In this document: in pieces, positions 45,516 to 53,594 of the stretch | Position numbering within the stretch: position 1 is the first letter of the stretch | How the letters are laid out: each line of letters opens with the position of its first letter | Source: Demequina maris | GTDB taxonomy: Bacteria > Actinomycetota > Actinomycetes > Actinomycetales > Demequinaceae | Length of the DNA stretch: 64,000 nucleotides | Assembly (NCBI RefSeq): GCF_000971155.1 | Contig: NZ_BBLX01000004.1 | Span: 203,647 to 267,646, forward strand | Direction: 5' to 3' | Translations under genes and position numbers: made by a program | The notes under the pieces: model-generated | Database searches by the model: none | What the model was told of the DNA's origin: nothing | The model's input: the letters and a program-made list of their open reading frames with translations, nothing else

Positions 45516-46391
45516 CTACACGGCGCTGAAGGCTTCGAACCGCGCCGCCAGACGGTCGCGGTTTGGCCGCTCTGCCTTGGTGCGCGGCAACGTGATGGAC
45601 AGTCCGTGCATCTCTTGGAGGCCGTGCTTGAGCATCGGCCCGTCCTTCTCAACGAGCAGATTCTTGTTGATGTGGACTACGTAATCCGGGCTTACGCCGA
45701 GGAAATTCTGGTCGTAGGCAGCGTGATGGATCTTGCACATCGTCATGCCGTTCGTCACATCGGCATCTCCGCCGGCCTCGGCGTCGGGCACGATGTGAGC
45801 CGCATCGAGCAGCTCCGCATGTGCGAAGCGACACACGGTGCATCGTGTCTCGTATGCGCGGAGGACCATGGCGCGAAAAGCCGGCTGATGAACCCGTCGC
45901 TTCGTGATGCTCTCCGCGTACCGCTTCTCAATCGGCGAAGCGGAATGCTGCGCAACTTCGACGAGGTCGTCGAGCGCAATAGCGACGTACTGCTCTCGGC
46001 GATTCACCTGGGCGACCCACACCGGGTAGATCGCCTGGTAGACGTTGCGCCTGAGCTTGCGGAACATGATCAGGGGCGCTCCGATGCGGTTCGCCTCGAT
46101 CAGTTTCGCATTGTCGCCACCGGGCCCACCGGTGCGGAAGTCGTAGCGCCACACGCCTTCTTCGATGAATGCATCTCCGTACGGGCCATCCGCTGACGAC
46201 ACAATGCTCAATGTCGCCTGCAGTTGTCGTGGATTGCGAATGCCGCGCGAGTAGTCGATCAGGGGGATCTTCTCGCCGTCGACCTCGAAGTTAAGAAGAG
46301 TGTGGCGGTCAATCACTTCGCCAGAGGGAATGCGCTGTGACACCAACTCAAATATGCGGGCGCGCAAGGCCGCGCTCGAAGGCGATTCCAT
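45516..46391 (-). CDS. HNH endonuclease with N-terminal SRA/PUA-like domain (restriction-like)
   Basis: 291 residues from ATG 46391. The N-terminal part (GEKIPLIDYSRGIRNPRQL, PYGDAFIEEGVWRYDFR, APLIMFRKLRRNVYQAIYPV) matches the modified-base-binding-like domain of a common HNH restriction family. The C-terminal HNH site is CTVCRFAHAELLDAAHIVPD with NGMTMCKIHHAAYD and two zinc CxxC-type positions. Such proteins are Type IV-like nucleases cutting foreign or modified DNA. The DNA is visibly less GC-rich than its neighbours and uses AT-ending codons, a sign of recent transfer. No methyltransferase lies nearby. Confidence 0.88.
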   Translation of the reverse strand: MESPSSAALRARIFELVSQRIPSGEVIDRHTLLNFEVDGEKIPLIDYSRGIRNPRQLQATLSIVSSADGPYGDAFIEEGVWRYDFRTGGPGGDNAKLIEANRIGAPLIMFRKLRRNVYQAIYPVWVAQVNRREQYVAIALDDLVEVAQHSASPIEKRYAESITKRRVHQPAFRAMVLRAYETRCTVCRFAHAELLDAAHIVPDAEAGGDADVTNGMTMCKIHHAAYDQNFLGVSPDYVVHINKNLLVEKDGPMLKHGLQEMHGLSITLPRTKAERPNRDRLAARFEAFSAV

Positions 46392-46498
46392 GCCCGCAGC
46401 TTGCCGCAAGGCGCCCGGAGAAGCTACCCCCGCATTGTCCCACCGAGCCCGATCCCACCCGCCGGAATACCCTCGAAGAGAAGGGGGTTCCCGCCACC

Positions 46499-47146
46499 AT
46501 GACCACCATCGGCATCATCGGTTCCGGACGCATCGGCTCGAACGTCGCCAAGGCGGCGGTCGCGGCCGGCTACGACGTCGTCCTCTCCAACTCCCGCGGG
46601 CCCGACACGCTCGGGCCCCTCGTGCATAAGCTCGGGCCCCGCGCCAGCGCGGCGCATCCGGCGGAGGCGGCGCATCGCGGCGACCTCGTCCTCGTCGCGG
46701 TGCCGCTCGGCAAGCTCGACGAGATCCCCGCCGACGCGCTCGCGGGCAAGGTCGTCATGGACGCCAACAACTACTACCCGCAGCGCGACGGCCGCATCGC
46801 CGCGCTGGACGACAACAGCAAGACCACCTCGCAGCTCCTGCAGGACCTCGCGCCCAGCGCCCGCGTCGTGAAGGCCTTCAACAACATCTACGCGGCCGAG
46901 ATCTCCGAGCACGGCAGCCCCACCGGCGCGAGGGACCGCCGGGCGCTGCCGATCGCGGGCGACGACTCGGCCGCCAAGCACCTCGTCGCGTCCTTCATCG
47001 ACGCGATCGGCTTCGACACGGTCGACGTGGGCACGCTCGCGGAATCGTGGAAGGTCGAGCGCGACACCCCCGCCTACACGCAGCGCACCACCCGCGAGGA
47101 GCTCGAGGCCATCCTCCCGACCGTGGAGCGCGTCCAGCAGGCCTGA
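46499..47146 (+). CDS. NADPH-dependent F420 reductase-like Rossmann protein
   Basis: 215 residues. GxGxxG dinucleotide loop GIIGSGRIGSNVAKAAV at the start, then VVLSNSRGPDTLGPLV, DLVLVAVPLGKLDEIPAD and VMDANNYYPQRDG, which match the NADP-binding F420 reductase/oxidoreductase coenzyme F420-dependent group. The cofactor partner (F420 or other) is not provable here. Soluble. An AAGGGGG site precedes ATG 46499. Located on the other strand from the HNH gene, whose start is 107 bp away. Confidence 0.85.
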   Translation: MTTIGIIGSGRIGSNVAKAAVAAGYDVVLSNSRGPDTLGPLVHKLGPRASAAHPAEAAHRGDLVLVAVPLGKLDEIPADALAGKVVMDANNYYPQRDGRIAALDDNSKTTSQLLQDLAPSARVVKAFNNIYAAEISEHGSPTGARDRRALPIAGDDSAAKHLVASFIDAIGFDTVDVGTLAESWKVERDTPAYTQRTTREELEAILPTVERVQQA

Positions 47147-47191
47147 CGAGCCCGGTCGCGGTAGTGTTCCCTCATTACCAGGGGGGTAACG

Positions 47192-47788
47192 ATGATCGCC
47201 GGTCAGCAGCCGTCCGCGCATCAGGATCAGGGTCCGGTCGACCCGTCGATCGGCGGCGTCAGCGCCGGGGGAGACGGCGTCGCGCCCCTCGACCATCGCA
47301 ACCGGATCTGGCCCGCGCTGCTCGCCATCGTCGTCGTCGCGGCCTTCGCGGTCTTCGCCTGGAACGCGCTCACCGACCCGGTCGACACCGACGCGCGTGA
47401 CGCGATGGCCGCGGAGGGCATCCTCATCCAGGCGGACGCGACCGACATCGTCACGGTCACCGTTCCGGCGGACGGCGGCTACCAGCTCTTCGTGTCCGAG
47501 ACCGTGGGCACGTTCTCGCAGCTCTCGGGCGCCACGTACGTGATCACCCCCGCGACCGAGGACCCGTCCGGCGAGCCCGGGTGGCTGGCGTACCCGTGGC
47601 CGGGCGTCGACGCCTATGCGTACGACGGCGACAACGGCCCGCTGTTCGTCGATACCGGCGACGCGCAGTGGATGGTGACGCTCGGCGGCGTCGGCCTCGG
47701 CGAGATCGACGCGGACAAGCGCTGGGACGCGCTCTTCGAGGCCTGGGGCGGGCTTCAGCAGGTCATCGTCTTCGTGCCGGCGCTGTAG
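47192..47788 (+). CDS. Single-pass membrane protein, tandem paralogue 1
   Basis: 198 residues. A cytosolic Gly/Asp-rich head of ~40 residues, one membrane helix (IWPALLAIVVVAAFAVFAWNAL, about 39-60), then an extracellular domain starting DARDAMAAEGI. It resembles the next gene in plan and in the region after the helix (ARKAAAEQGI), so the two are a tandem duplication. Both have AGGGGG-type ribosome sites in a similar context (CCAGGGGGGTAACG and CCAGGGGGATGAC). Function unknown. A GGACGATGCG word overlaps the region right after its stop. Confidence 0.7.
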   Translation: MIAGQQPSAHQDQGPVDPSIGGVSAGGDGVAPLDHRNRIWPALLAIVVVAAFAVFAWNALTDPVDTDARDAMAAEGILIQADATDIVTVTVPADGGYQLFVSETVGTFSQLSGATYVITPATEDPSGEPGWLAYPWPGVDAYAYDGDNGPLFVDTGDAQWMVTLGGVGLGEIDADKRWDALFEAWGGLQQVIVFVPAL

Positions 47789-47831
47789 GGACGATGCGCG
47801 GGCGGGTTCCAGGCATCACCAGGGGGATGAC

Positions 47832-48383
47832 ATGACGACGGAGACGCCGATCGACGGGCCGCCGGTCCCGGCGCCGACCGCGCGCCCGCTACGCCGTTGG
47901 CTCGTGCTGGCGGCGGTCGCGCTCGCCGCAGCGGCCGCGCTGGTTGCCGTGTACGTCGCGGTCGACGGCGACGACTCCGCCGCACGCAAGGCCGCCGCGG
48001 AGCAGGGCATCGAGGTGGTCCGCGACGACTGGGTCAAGGCCGAGCAGACCGAGACCGGCTTCCGCGTGTGCATCTACCTGGGCACCGGCGACTCGGGTGA
48101 CTTCGAGGAGTCGAGCGACATCTGCGACATCGCCGGCTACACCTACGACATCGTCCCCACCACGGCCGATGAGGCCGCCGGATGGGAGCTCTTCAGCGAG
48201 CAGAGCGAAGGGCTCGAGCTCCGCTGGTACGCGGGCGCGCCGCCGCACGGCGTCCTCGTCGTCGACGCCGGGAACCGCGTCTGGCGCGTGAGCGCGACCT
48301 CCGCCAACGGCACCGACGCCGAGGACGTCTGGCACTCGTTCGTCCTGCTGCTCGATGACGTCACGTTCGTCCCCGGCGCCTGA
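47832..48383 (+). CDS. Single-pass membrane protein, tandem paralogue 2
   Basis: 183 residues. A Pro/Ala-rich cytosolic head, one membrane helix (WLVLAAVALAAAAALVAVYVAV, about 23-44) and an extracellular domain with two Cys (FRVCIYLG and SSDICDIAG) that may bridge. It follows paralogue 1 by 43 bp, probably in one transcript, and is followed at once by another GGACGATGCG word. No recognised family. Confidence 0.7.
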   Translation: MTTETPIDGPPVPAPTARPLRRWLVLAAVALAAAAALVAVYVAVDGDDSAARKAAAEQGIEVVRDDWVKAEQTETGFRVCIYLGTGDSGDFEESSDICDIAGYTYDIVPTTADEAAGWELFSEQSEGLELRWYAGAPPHGVLVVDAGNRVWRVSATSANGTDAEDVWHSFVLLLDDVTFVPGA

Positions 48384-48513
48384 CGGGACGATGCGGCACA
48401 GGTTTCGCGCTTGAGTGCGCCCGGCGTGCGGTGCGAAGATGAACAAAAGGTAAACGCCGCGGGCCTAATCCCGTCGGCCGCCACCTCCGCAACGGCGCGG
48501 AAGGGAGATCGCC

Positions 48514-48762
48514 ATGACCATCACCCCGGCGAACCGCTTCGATCGCGAGGCCGTGCATGAGCACGTCGACCGCGCTCTCGACGACGCGGTCACGCACCTC
48601 GCCGAGCACTTCATGGAGTTCGACCGCGCGCTGATCCAACGCATGGTGCGCGAGTCGTACGACGCGCTCGCGGAGCGCGCGCTCGTCCACCAGCACCTCG
48701 TGACCCTCGCCGAGCATCGCGCCTGGCTGCGCCTCGACGACCTGCGCACGTCGCACATGTAG
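48514..48762 (+). CDS. Stand-alone three-helix-bundle dimerisation domain protein
   Basis: 82 residues, three amphipathic helices (AVHEHVDRALDDAVTHLAEH, RALIQRMVRESYDALAERA, LVTLAEHRAWLRLDDLR). This matches the three-helix-bundle domain normally fused to the N-terminus of actinobacterial arsenate reductase/low-molecular-weight phosphatases. Here the phosphatase part is missing. It precedes arsR and the permease, supporting a link with arsenic or metal handling. AAGGGAGATCGCC gives a good ribosome site. Confidence 0.8.
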   Translation: MTITPANRFDREAVHEHVDRALDDAVTHLAEHFMEFDRALIQRMVRESYDALAERALVHQHLVTLAEHRAWLRLDDLRTSHM

Positions 48763-48837
48763 CCCGCCCGTCGCGGAGCCGTTCATCCGGGACCACGGTC
48801 CCGGGCATCGTCGCGCGCGTGGCGGGACGCTGTAGAG

Positions 48838-49152
48838 GTGATCGGTTCAAGATTTCCTGAACAGTACGTCGCGGACGCGGCGCTGCTCGCCGCCGTGGCG
48901 GACCCGATCCGCCTCCAGCTGGTCGCCCAGCTCGCGAACGGCACCTCGTGCGTGTGCAACCTCGTCACGGACCCCGAGATCCCCGGCAACCTGCTCAGCT
49001 ATCACCTCAAGAAGCTGCGCGACGCAGGGTTGATCGAGGGCGCCCGCCGCGGCCGCTGGATCGACTACTCGCTCACCGAGGGCGCGCTCGACCGCCTCCG
49101 CGCGGCGCTGCCGGCCCCGATCGACGCCCTCCCTCTGACGAGCACGCGATGA
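48838..49152 (+). CDS. arsR: ArsR-family metal-responsive repressor
   Basis: 104 residues. Winged helix ADPIRLQLVAQLANGTSCVCNLV then LLSYHLKKLRDAGLIEGARRGRW. The Cys pair C38/C40 (CVC) in the recognition region is the arsenite/antimonite/cadmium site of the classic ArsR type. It overlaps the permease by 4 nt, so repressor, permease and thioredoxin form one operon. TTCA-N8-TGAA (48846-48861), inside codons 3-8, is a candidate operator next to the leaderless-like GTG start. Confidence 0.9.
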   Translation: MIGSRFPEQYVADAALLAAVADPIRLQLVAQLANGTSCVCNLVTDPEIPGNLLSYHLKKLRDAGLIEGARRGRWIDYSLTEGALDRLRAALPAPIDALPLTSTR

Positions 49153-50201
49153 CCACCGACGCTCCCACCCGGACCGGCCACCCCGGCCTCCGCAGGGGCG
49201 CGACCCTCGCGGCCGCGGCGCTCGGCTGGTGGGCGCTGTACTCGCTCAACCTGCCGTTCTGGGACTGGCTCCTGGGCGACGTCGCGGGCCTCGACCTCGA
49301 CTCGCGCGCCGGGGGAGCGGTCCACTTCTTCCTCTACGACAGCGTCAAGATCCTGCTGCTGCTCACGGGGATCATCTTCGTCGTCACGGTCCTGCGCTCG
49401 TTCATGAGCGTCGAACGCACCCGCGCCCTGCTCGGTGGCAGGCGCGAAGGCGTGGGCAACGTGCTCGCGGCGGGCCTCGGCGTCGTCACGCCGTTCTGCT
49501 CGTGCTCCGCGGTGCCCGCGTTCATCGGCTTCGTCGCCGCCGGCGTCCCGCTCGGCGTCACCATGAGCTTCCTCATCGCCAGCCCGCTTGTGAACGAGAT
49601 CGCGATCGCCCTGCTGCTCGGGCTCTTCGGCATCGGGCCCACGCTCCTCTACGTCGCGGCGGGCCTCACGATCGCGATCGTCGCCGGCTGGGTCATCGGC
49701 CGCCTCAAGCTCGAGCGGTACGTCGAGCCGTTCGTCTTCGAGACGAAGCTGCGCGGCAAGCCGATCGACCCCGCCTACGGGCTCACGTGGGACGACCGTG
49801 TGCGCATGGGCGTCGAGGAGGTCGGCGCGATCCTGCGCAAGATCTGGCCCTACCTGCTCGTGGGCATCGGCCTCGGCGCCGCGATCCACGGCTGGGTGCC
49901 CGCCGAGTGGTTCGCCGCGCATGCGAGCGCCGACAACCCGTTCGGCGTCCTGGTCGCGGTCGGCCTCGGCGTCCCGCTCTACTCGAACGCCGCCGGCATC
50001 CTCCCGCTGGTCGACGTGCTGTTCGCCAAGGGCGTCCCCATGGGCACGCTGCTGGCCTTCATGATGGCGACGGTCGCGCTCAGCCTGCCCGAGACCATCC
50101 TGCTCAAGCGGGTCCTCAAGCCCCGCCTCATCGTGACCTTCGTCAGCGTCGTCGCCGCCGGCATCGTCGCGGTGGGCTATCTCTTCAACGCCATCCTCTG
50201 A
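49149..50201 (+). CDS. Permease of the DUF318/ArsP type
   Basis: 350 residues with about eight to nine membrane helices. The motif TPFCSCSAVPAFIGFVAAGVP is the signature of DUF318 permeases, and LPLVDVLFAKGVPMGT and YSNAAGI repeat the conserved second half. ArsP-type members export trivalent organoarsenicals; others have unknown substrates. Translation is coupled to arsR, and a CxxC thioredoxin-like protein follows, the usual arrangement of this family. Confidence 0.9.
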   Translation: MTTDAPTRTGHPGLRRGATLAAAALGWWALYSLNLPFWDWLLGDVAGLDLDSRAGGAVHFFLYDSVKILLLLTGIIFVVTVLRSFMSVERTRALLGGRREGVGNVLAAGLGVVTPFCSCSAVPAFIGFVAAGVPLGVTMSFLIASPLVNEIAIALLLGLFGIGPTLLYVAAGLTIAIVAGWVIGRLKLERYVEPFVFETKLRGKPIDPAYGLTWDDRVRMGVEEVGAILRKIWPYLLVGIGLGAAIHGWVPAEWFAAHASADNPFGVLVAVGLGVPLYSNAAGILPLVDVLFAKGVPMGTLLAFMMATVALSLPETILLKRVLKPRLIVTFVSVVAAGIVAVGYLFNAIL

Positions 50202-50215
50202 GAAAGGGCACCGCC

Positions 50216-50458
50216 ATGCACATCAAGATCCTCGGCCCCGGCTGCGCGAACTGCGCGAACCTCGAGCGAGCCACGCGCGAGGCGATCGACGGACTCGGGC
50301 TGTCCGCCACCGTCGAGACGGTGACGGACTACGGCGAGATCGCGGCCTACGGCATCATGCGCACCCCGGGCCTCGTCGTCGACGAGGAGGTCGTGCTCGC
50401 GGGCCTCGTGCCGACGACCGCCCGCGTGAGGGAGCTGCTCTCCGCGCGCCTCGCCTGA
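50216..50458 (+). CDS. Small thioredoxin-like protein (redox-active disulfide)
   Basis: 80 residues. MHIKILGPGCANCANLERA with the active CxxC at C10-C13 and the cis-Pro loop IMRTPGLVVDEEVV. Typical of the ~80-residue thioredoxin-fold partners of DUF318 permeases. GAAAGGGCACCGCC precedes ATG 50216. It closes the operon; the terminator is an inverted pair of GGACGATGCG words. Confidence 0.93.
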   Translation: MHIKILGPGCANCANLERATREAIDGLGLSATVETVTDYGEIAAYGIMRTPGLVVDEEVVLAGLVPTTARVRELLSARLA

Positions 50459-50463
50459 CGTTC

Positions 50464-50502
50464 GGAGGGACGATGCGCGGGAGACCTTCGCATCGTCCCT
50501 CC
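50464..50502 (+). repeat. Perfect terminator-like inverted GGACGATGCG pair
   Basis: GGAGGGACGATGCG (50464-50477) and CGCATCGTCCCTCC (50489-50502): 14 perfect pairs, 11-nt loop CGGGAGACCTT. It starts 5 nt after the thioredoxin stop. Same loop length and opening as the pair at 16776. Confidence 0.88.
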
Positions 50503-50549
50503 TACCAGGGTCCCTGGTCGGGGCCCTCGGCCTGCCCTAGATTCGAACC

Positions 50550-51434
50550 ATGTCGATCGACTGGTCGTTCCTGGTCCCCGGCCTGATCGTCGCGCTCTTC
50601 GCGGGCGCGGCGGTGGGAGGCTTCCTCGACCTGTCCCGCCGGGTCGAGGAGCGGCGCACACGCCGCCGCATGTTCGCGGAGGAGGCCCCGGTCGCGCTGT
50701 CCAGCGCGCACGACCTGCTCATCCCGCCGCTTCCGAAGGACCCCACGTCGCTGGTCCCGCCGGAGGAGATCACCCGCGGACTGCGCGAGCAGGTCGCGCG
50801 CCTCGAGCGCGGCACCACCCGCCAGCGCGAGGCCGTCCCCGCGATCGACATGCTGCTCGAGATCAGCCGCGCGCTCGAGGACATGACCGTCCGCGGGCGG
50901 GCGCTCGACATGCGCCTCGAGACCGTCATGGCGGACGCGCCGCAGACCCTCGAGCACAAGCTCGTCGTCAAGCTCGCCCGGCAGGCGATCCTCAAGGACC
51001 CGACGCCGGCGGACGTCATCCCGCGCATCGACAACCCCGAGGCCCAGGCGTCGATGACGAAGGACGATGCGGTGGTCTCGGAGATCGTCCGCTACCGCCG
51101 CGCGCAGCAGCTGCTGCACGACGCGCGCGACGCGTTCGTCGACCACTGGTGGACGGTGCGCGACCTGCGCCTCGCCGCCGCGACCCGGCTCGCGACGGCC
51201 CGCCACGAGGGCGGCGACTCGGGCAAGAGCGCCGCCCGTGCGATCGAGCGCGACCTCGAGGCCGCGATCGCCGCGGACTTCCGCCGCAACTGGGCCCGCA
51301 TCGACCACGCGATCCCGCTCGCCGACCTCGCCGACGCCACCGCCGCCAACCTCGGCGCCGCGACCCCGGCGGACGGGACGGCGGCGCCGGAGGAGAAGGG
51401 CCCGGCCGCGCGCCCCGGGCGCATCCAGCTCTAG
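50550..51434 (+). CDS. Membrane-anchored coiled-coil protein, unknown function
   Basis: 294 residues. N-terminal membrane anchor (WSFLVPGLIVALFAGAAVGGFL, about 5-26), then mostly helical and charged sequence with likely coiled coils (TRGLREQVARLERGTTRQRE, LEDMTVRGRALDMRLETVMA) and an Ala-rich tail. It would sit on the inner face or outside depending on topology; the positive residues after the helix favour a cytosolic body. TAGATT at 50538-50543 ends 6 nt before the ATG (leaderless). A GGACGATGCG word is inside (51063). Confidence 0.72.
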   Translation: MSIDWSFLVPGLIVALFAGAAVGGFLDLSRRVEERRTRRRMFAEEAPVALSSAHDLLIPPLPKDPTSLVPPEEITRGLREQVARLERGTTRQREAVPAIDMLLEISRALEDMTVRGRALDMRLETVMADAPQTLEHKLVVKLARQAILKDPTPADVIPRIDNPEAQASMTKDDAVVSEIVRYRRAQQLLHDARDAFVDHWWTVRDLRLAAATRLATARHEGGDSGKSAARAIERDLEAAIAADFRRNWARIDHAIPLADLADATAANLGAATPADGTAAPEEKGPAARPGRIQL

Positions 51435-51467
51435 CCGTCGTCCCGCCGCCGGTGCCATGCTGACCAG

Positions 51468-51800
51468 GTGAGATGGTTCGGCGCGTCGCTCGTGTTCCTC
51501 GCGGAGCTGTCGCTGCTGTTCGCCCTCGCGTGGTGGCCGCTCGCGCGCTTCGACGGCGTGCTCAGCTGGGCGCTCGCCGTCGCGCTGCCGCTCGCGGTCG
51601 CGGCCTTCTGGGGCACGTTCCTCGCGCCCAAGGCGCGCCGGCCCATCGGGCGCGTGCCCACGCTGGTGGCCCGCACGCTCGTCCTGCTGGCGGCGCTGCC
51701 GCTGTACTGGGTGCTCGGGGCGCCGCTGCTGTTCGGGGTCCACGCGGCGGCGGTGGTCGTCGGCACGCTCCTCACCGGCGGGCGGCCCGCGCCCGAGTGA
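51468..51800 (+). CDS. YrdB-like (DUF2568) small membrane protein
   Basis: 110 residues, four membrane helices (FGASLVFLAELSLLFALAWW, LSWALAVALPLAVAAFWGTF, PTLVARTLVLLAALPLYWVL, GAPLLFGVHAAAVVVGTLL). The FLAELSLLFALAWW start and FWGTFLAPKARRP loop fit the DUF2568/YrdB group. Function unknown. GTG start at 51468. Confidence 0.75.
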   Translation: MRWFGASLVFLAELSLLFALAWWPLARFDGVLSWALAVALPLAVAAFWGTFLAPKARRPIGRVPTLVARTLVLLAALPLYWVLGAPLLFGVHAAAVVVGTLLTGGRPAPE

Positions 51801-51816
51801 TACCACGGTGATACCA
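51798..51816 (+). promoter_or_regulatory. Direct repeat TGATACCA, candidate antitoxin operator
   Basis: TGATACCA at 51798-51805 and 51809-51816, 11 bp apart, directly before the antitoxin ATG (51824). Direct or inverted repeats here are typical of autoregulating RHH antitoxins. Confidence 0.65.
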
Positions 51817-51823
51817 TCGAACG

Positions 51824-52030
51824 ATGGCGATGACACTGCGGACGGATTCCGTGCTCGAGGAGGCGCTCGAGCTGCTCGTGCGTGAGGAGGGGCTCTCGCG
51901 ACAGGAGATCGTGCGGCGCGCGGTCCTGGAACGCGCGGAGAAGGTGAGCCGCCGCAACCGCCTCGCGACCCTCACCGATGAGGCGCTCGACGAGTGGAGC
52001 GAGACGCTCGCACGTCTTGGCAGCGAGTAG
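51824..52030 (+). CDS. Ribbon-helix-helix antitoxin
   Basis: 68 residues. MTLRTDSVLEEALELLVREE then GLSRQEIVRRAVLERAE is the beta-strand/two-helix CopG/Arc pattern. The C-terminal tail (NRLATLTDEALDEWSETLAR) would wrap the toxin. ATG 51824 or 51830 are both possible. It precedes the Doc-type toxin by 6 bp and probably represses both through the TGATACCA repeat. Confidence 0.85.
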   Translation: MAMTLRTDSVLEEALELLVREEGLSRQEIVRRAVLERAEKVSRRNRLATLTDEALDEWSETLARLGSE

Positions 52031-52036
52031 CGCCAC

Positions 52037-52408
52037 GTGACGGACTACATCGAGCTCGACGAGCTCCTCGAGATGGTCCGCGTGGCCGGTCTCGGACCCG
52101 TGCGCGATGTGGGCCTGCTCGAGTCCGCGCTCGCGCGGCCCGCCACGACGCTGATGGGCGCGGACGCGTACCCGACGCTCGACCTCAAGGCCGCCGCCCT
52201 TCTTCACTCGCTGGTGAACAACCACGCGCTCGCCGACGGCAACAAGCGGCTCGGTTGGCTTGCGACCGTGGTGTTCGTGGGATTCAACGGCTTCCGCGTG
52301 CGGATGTCGCAAGGGGAGGCGTTCGACCTCGTGTGGGCCGTCGCCGACGGCACGCTCGACGACGTCGGGAAGATCGCCCCCCGCCTGAGGCTCGAGTCCC
52401 GAGGGTGA
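52037..52408 (+). CDS. Doc-type (Fic fold) toxin
   Basis: 123 residues. The Fic catalytic motif HALADGNKR at 63-71 (H63, D67, N69, K70, R71) has the G-N-K-R ending of Doc kinases, which phosphorylate EF-Tu, rather than the GNGR of AMPylating Fic. Conserved DLLESALARP and LDLKAAALLHSLVNNHAL helices frame it. Usual partner is Phd; here the antitoxin is RHH, an accepted alternative. Starts with GTG. Its 3' end lies 26 bp before ilvE copy 2. Confidence 0.9.
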   Translation: MTDYIELDELLEMVRVAGLGPVRDVGLLESALARPATTLMGADAYPTLDLKAAALLHSLVNNHALADGNKRLGWLATVVFVGFNGFRVRMSQGEAFDLVWAVADGTLDDVGKIAPRLRLESRG

Positions 52409-52434
52409 CCGCCCGACGGGTCTAGGCTCGCCCC

Positions 52435-53559
52435 ATGGAGACGCAGGCGCCCACCGCATCGTTCACCGTCATCCCCAACCGTCGCCCCGCGACGGACGAG
52501 GAGCGCTGGCTCGCGATGGAGGACCCGGTCTTCGGCAAGGTCTTCACGGACCACATGGCGCGCGCCACCTGGCGCGACGGCGAGGGCTGGGCGGACCGCC
52601 GCATCGTGCCGCTGGCGCCCATCCCGATGCATCCCGCCGCCGCGGTGCTGCACTACGCGCAGCAGGCCTTCGAGGGGCTCAAGGCGTACCGGTGGGAGGA
52701 CGGCTCGATCAAGCTGTTCCGTCCCGAGGCCAACGCCGCCCGCCTCGCGGCCAGCTGCCGCCGCATGGCGCTGCCCGAGCTCTCCGAGGAGGACTTCCTC
52801 GCCGCGGTCGAGGGCCTCGTCGAGGTCGACCAGAACTGGGTCCCCGGCACCGACGGCTCCAGCCTCTACCTCCGCCCGGTGGTCGTCGCCACCGAGGCGA
52901 GCCTGCTCGTCCAGCCGGCCGCCGAGGTCGACCTCATCGTCACCGCGTCGCCCGTGGGCGCGTACATGGGCGCCGCCGGCGAGGGCGTGTCGATCTGGGT
53001 CTCGCGCGGCTACCACCGCGCCAACGCGGGCGGCACCGGCGACACCAAGACGGCCGGCAACTACGCCGCGAGCATGCTCCCGCAGAAGGAGGCCAAGGAC
53101 CACGGCTGCTCCCAGGTGCTCTTCCTCGACGCGAAGGAGGACACGTACGTCGAGGAGCTCGGCGGCATGAACCTCGTCGCGGTGCGCGCCGACGGCTCCG
53201 TGCTGACCCCGCGACTCACCGGCACGATCCTCCCGGGCGTCACCCGCGACTCGATCCTCACGCTGCTGCGCGACGAGGGCCGCGCCGTCGAGGAGCGCGA
53301 CATCGCGCTGACCGAGCTGGTCGAGGGCATGGAGTCCGGCGACATCGTCGAGCTGTTCGCGTGCGGCACGGCGGCCGTCGTCACCGAGATCGCGCGCCTG
53401 GTCTCCGACGACCTCGACGTGTCCGTGCCCGAGCGTGGCGACGAGGACGGCCCGTCCGTCGCGGAGACGATGCGCGTCCGCCTCACCGACATCCAGTACG
53501 GCCGCGCGGAGGACCCGCACGGCTGGGTCCGCGAGGTGGTGCCCGCGCCCGAGGGCTGA
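52435..53559 (+). CDS. ilvE: Branched-chain amino acid aminotransferase, copy 2
   Basis: 374 residues, clearly paralogous to the gene at 34126 (FTVIPNRRPATDEERW against FRVVPNPSPATDAERA). PLP Lys in GDTKTAGNYAASMLP; EELGGMNLVAV; ILPGVTRDSILTL; ELFACGTAAVVTEIARL. TAGGCT (52423-52428) ends 6 nt before the ATG, so it is transcribed on its own, leaderless. Two copies of ilvE in one window is unusual; the second may favour a different amino acid (for example aromatic) or physiological state. Sequence alone does not decide. Confidence 0.94.
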   Translation: METQAPTASFTVIPNRRPATDEERWLAMEDPVFGKVFTDHMARATWRDGEGWADRRIVPLAPIPMHPAAAVLHYAQQAFEGLKAYRWEDGSIKLFRPEANAARLAASCRRMALPELSEEDFLAAVEGLVEVDQNWVPGTDGSSLYLRPVVVATEASLLVQPAAEVDLIVTASPVGAYMGAAGEGVSIWVSRGYHRANAGGTGDTKTAGNYAASMLPQKEAKDHGCSQVLFLDAKEDTYVEELGGMNLVAVRADGSVLTPRLTGTILPGVTRDSILTLLRDEGRAVEERDIALTELVEGMESGDIVELFACGTAAVVTEIARLVSDDLDVSVPERGDEDGPSVAETMRVRLTDIQYGRAEDPHGWVREVVPAPEG

Positions 53560-53594
53560 CGCCCACCGTCGGAGCCCGCGCGTACGCTTCTCGC

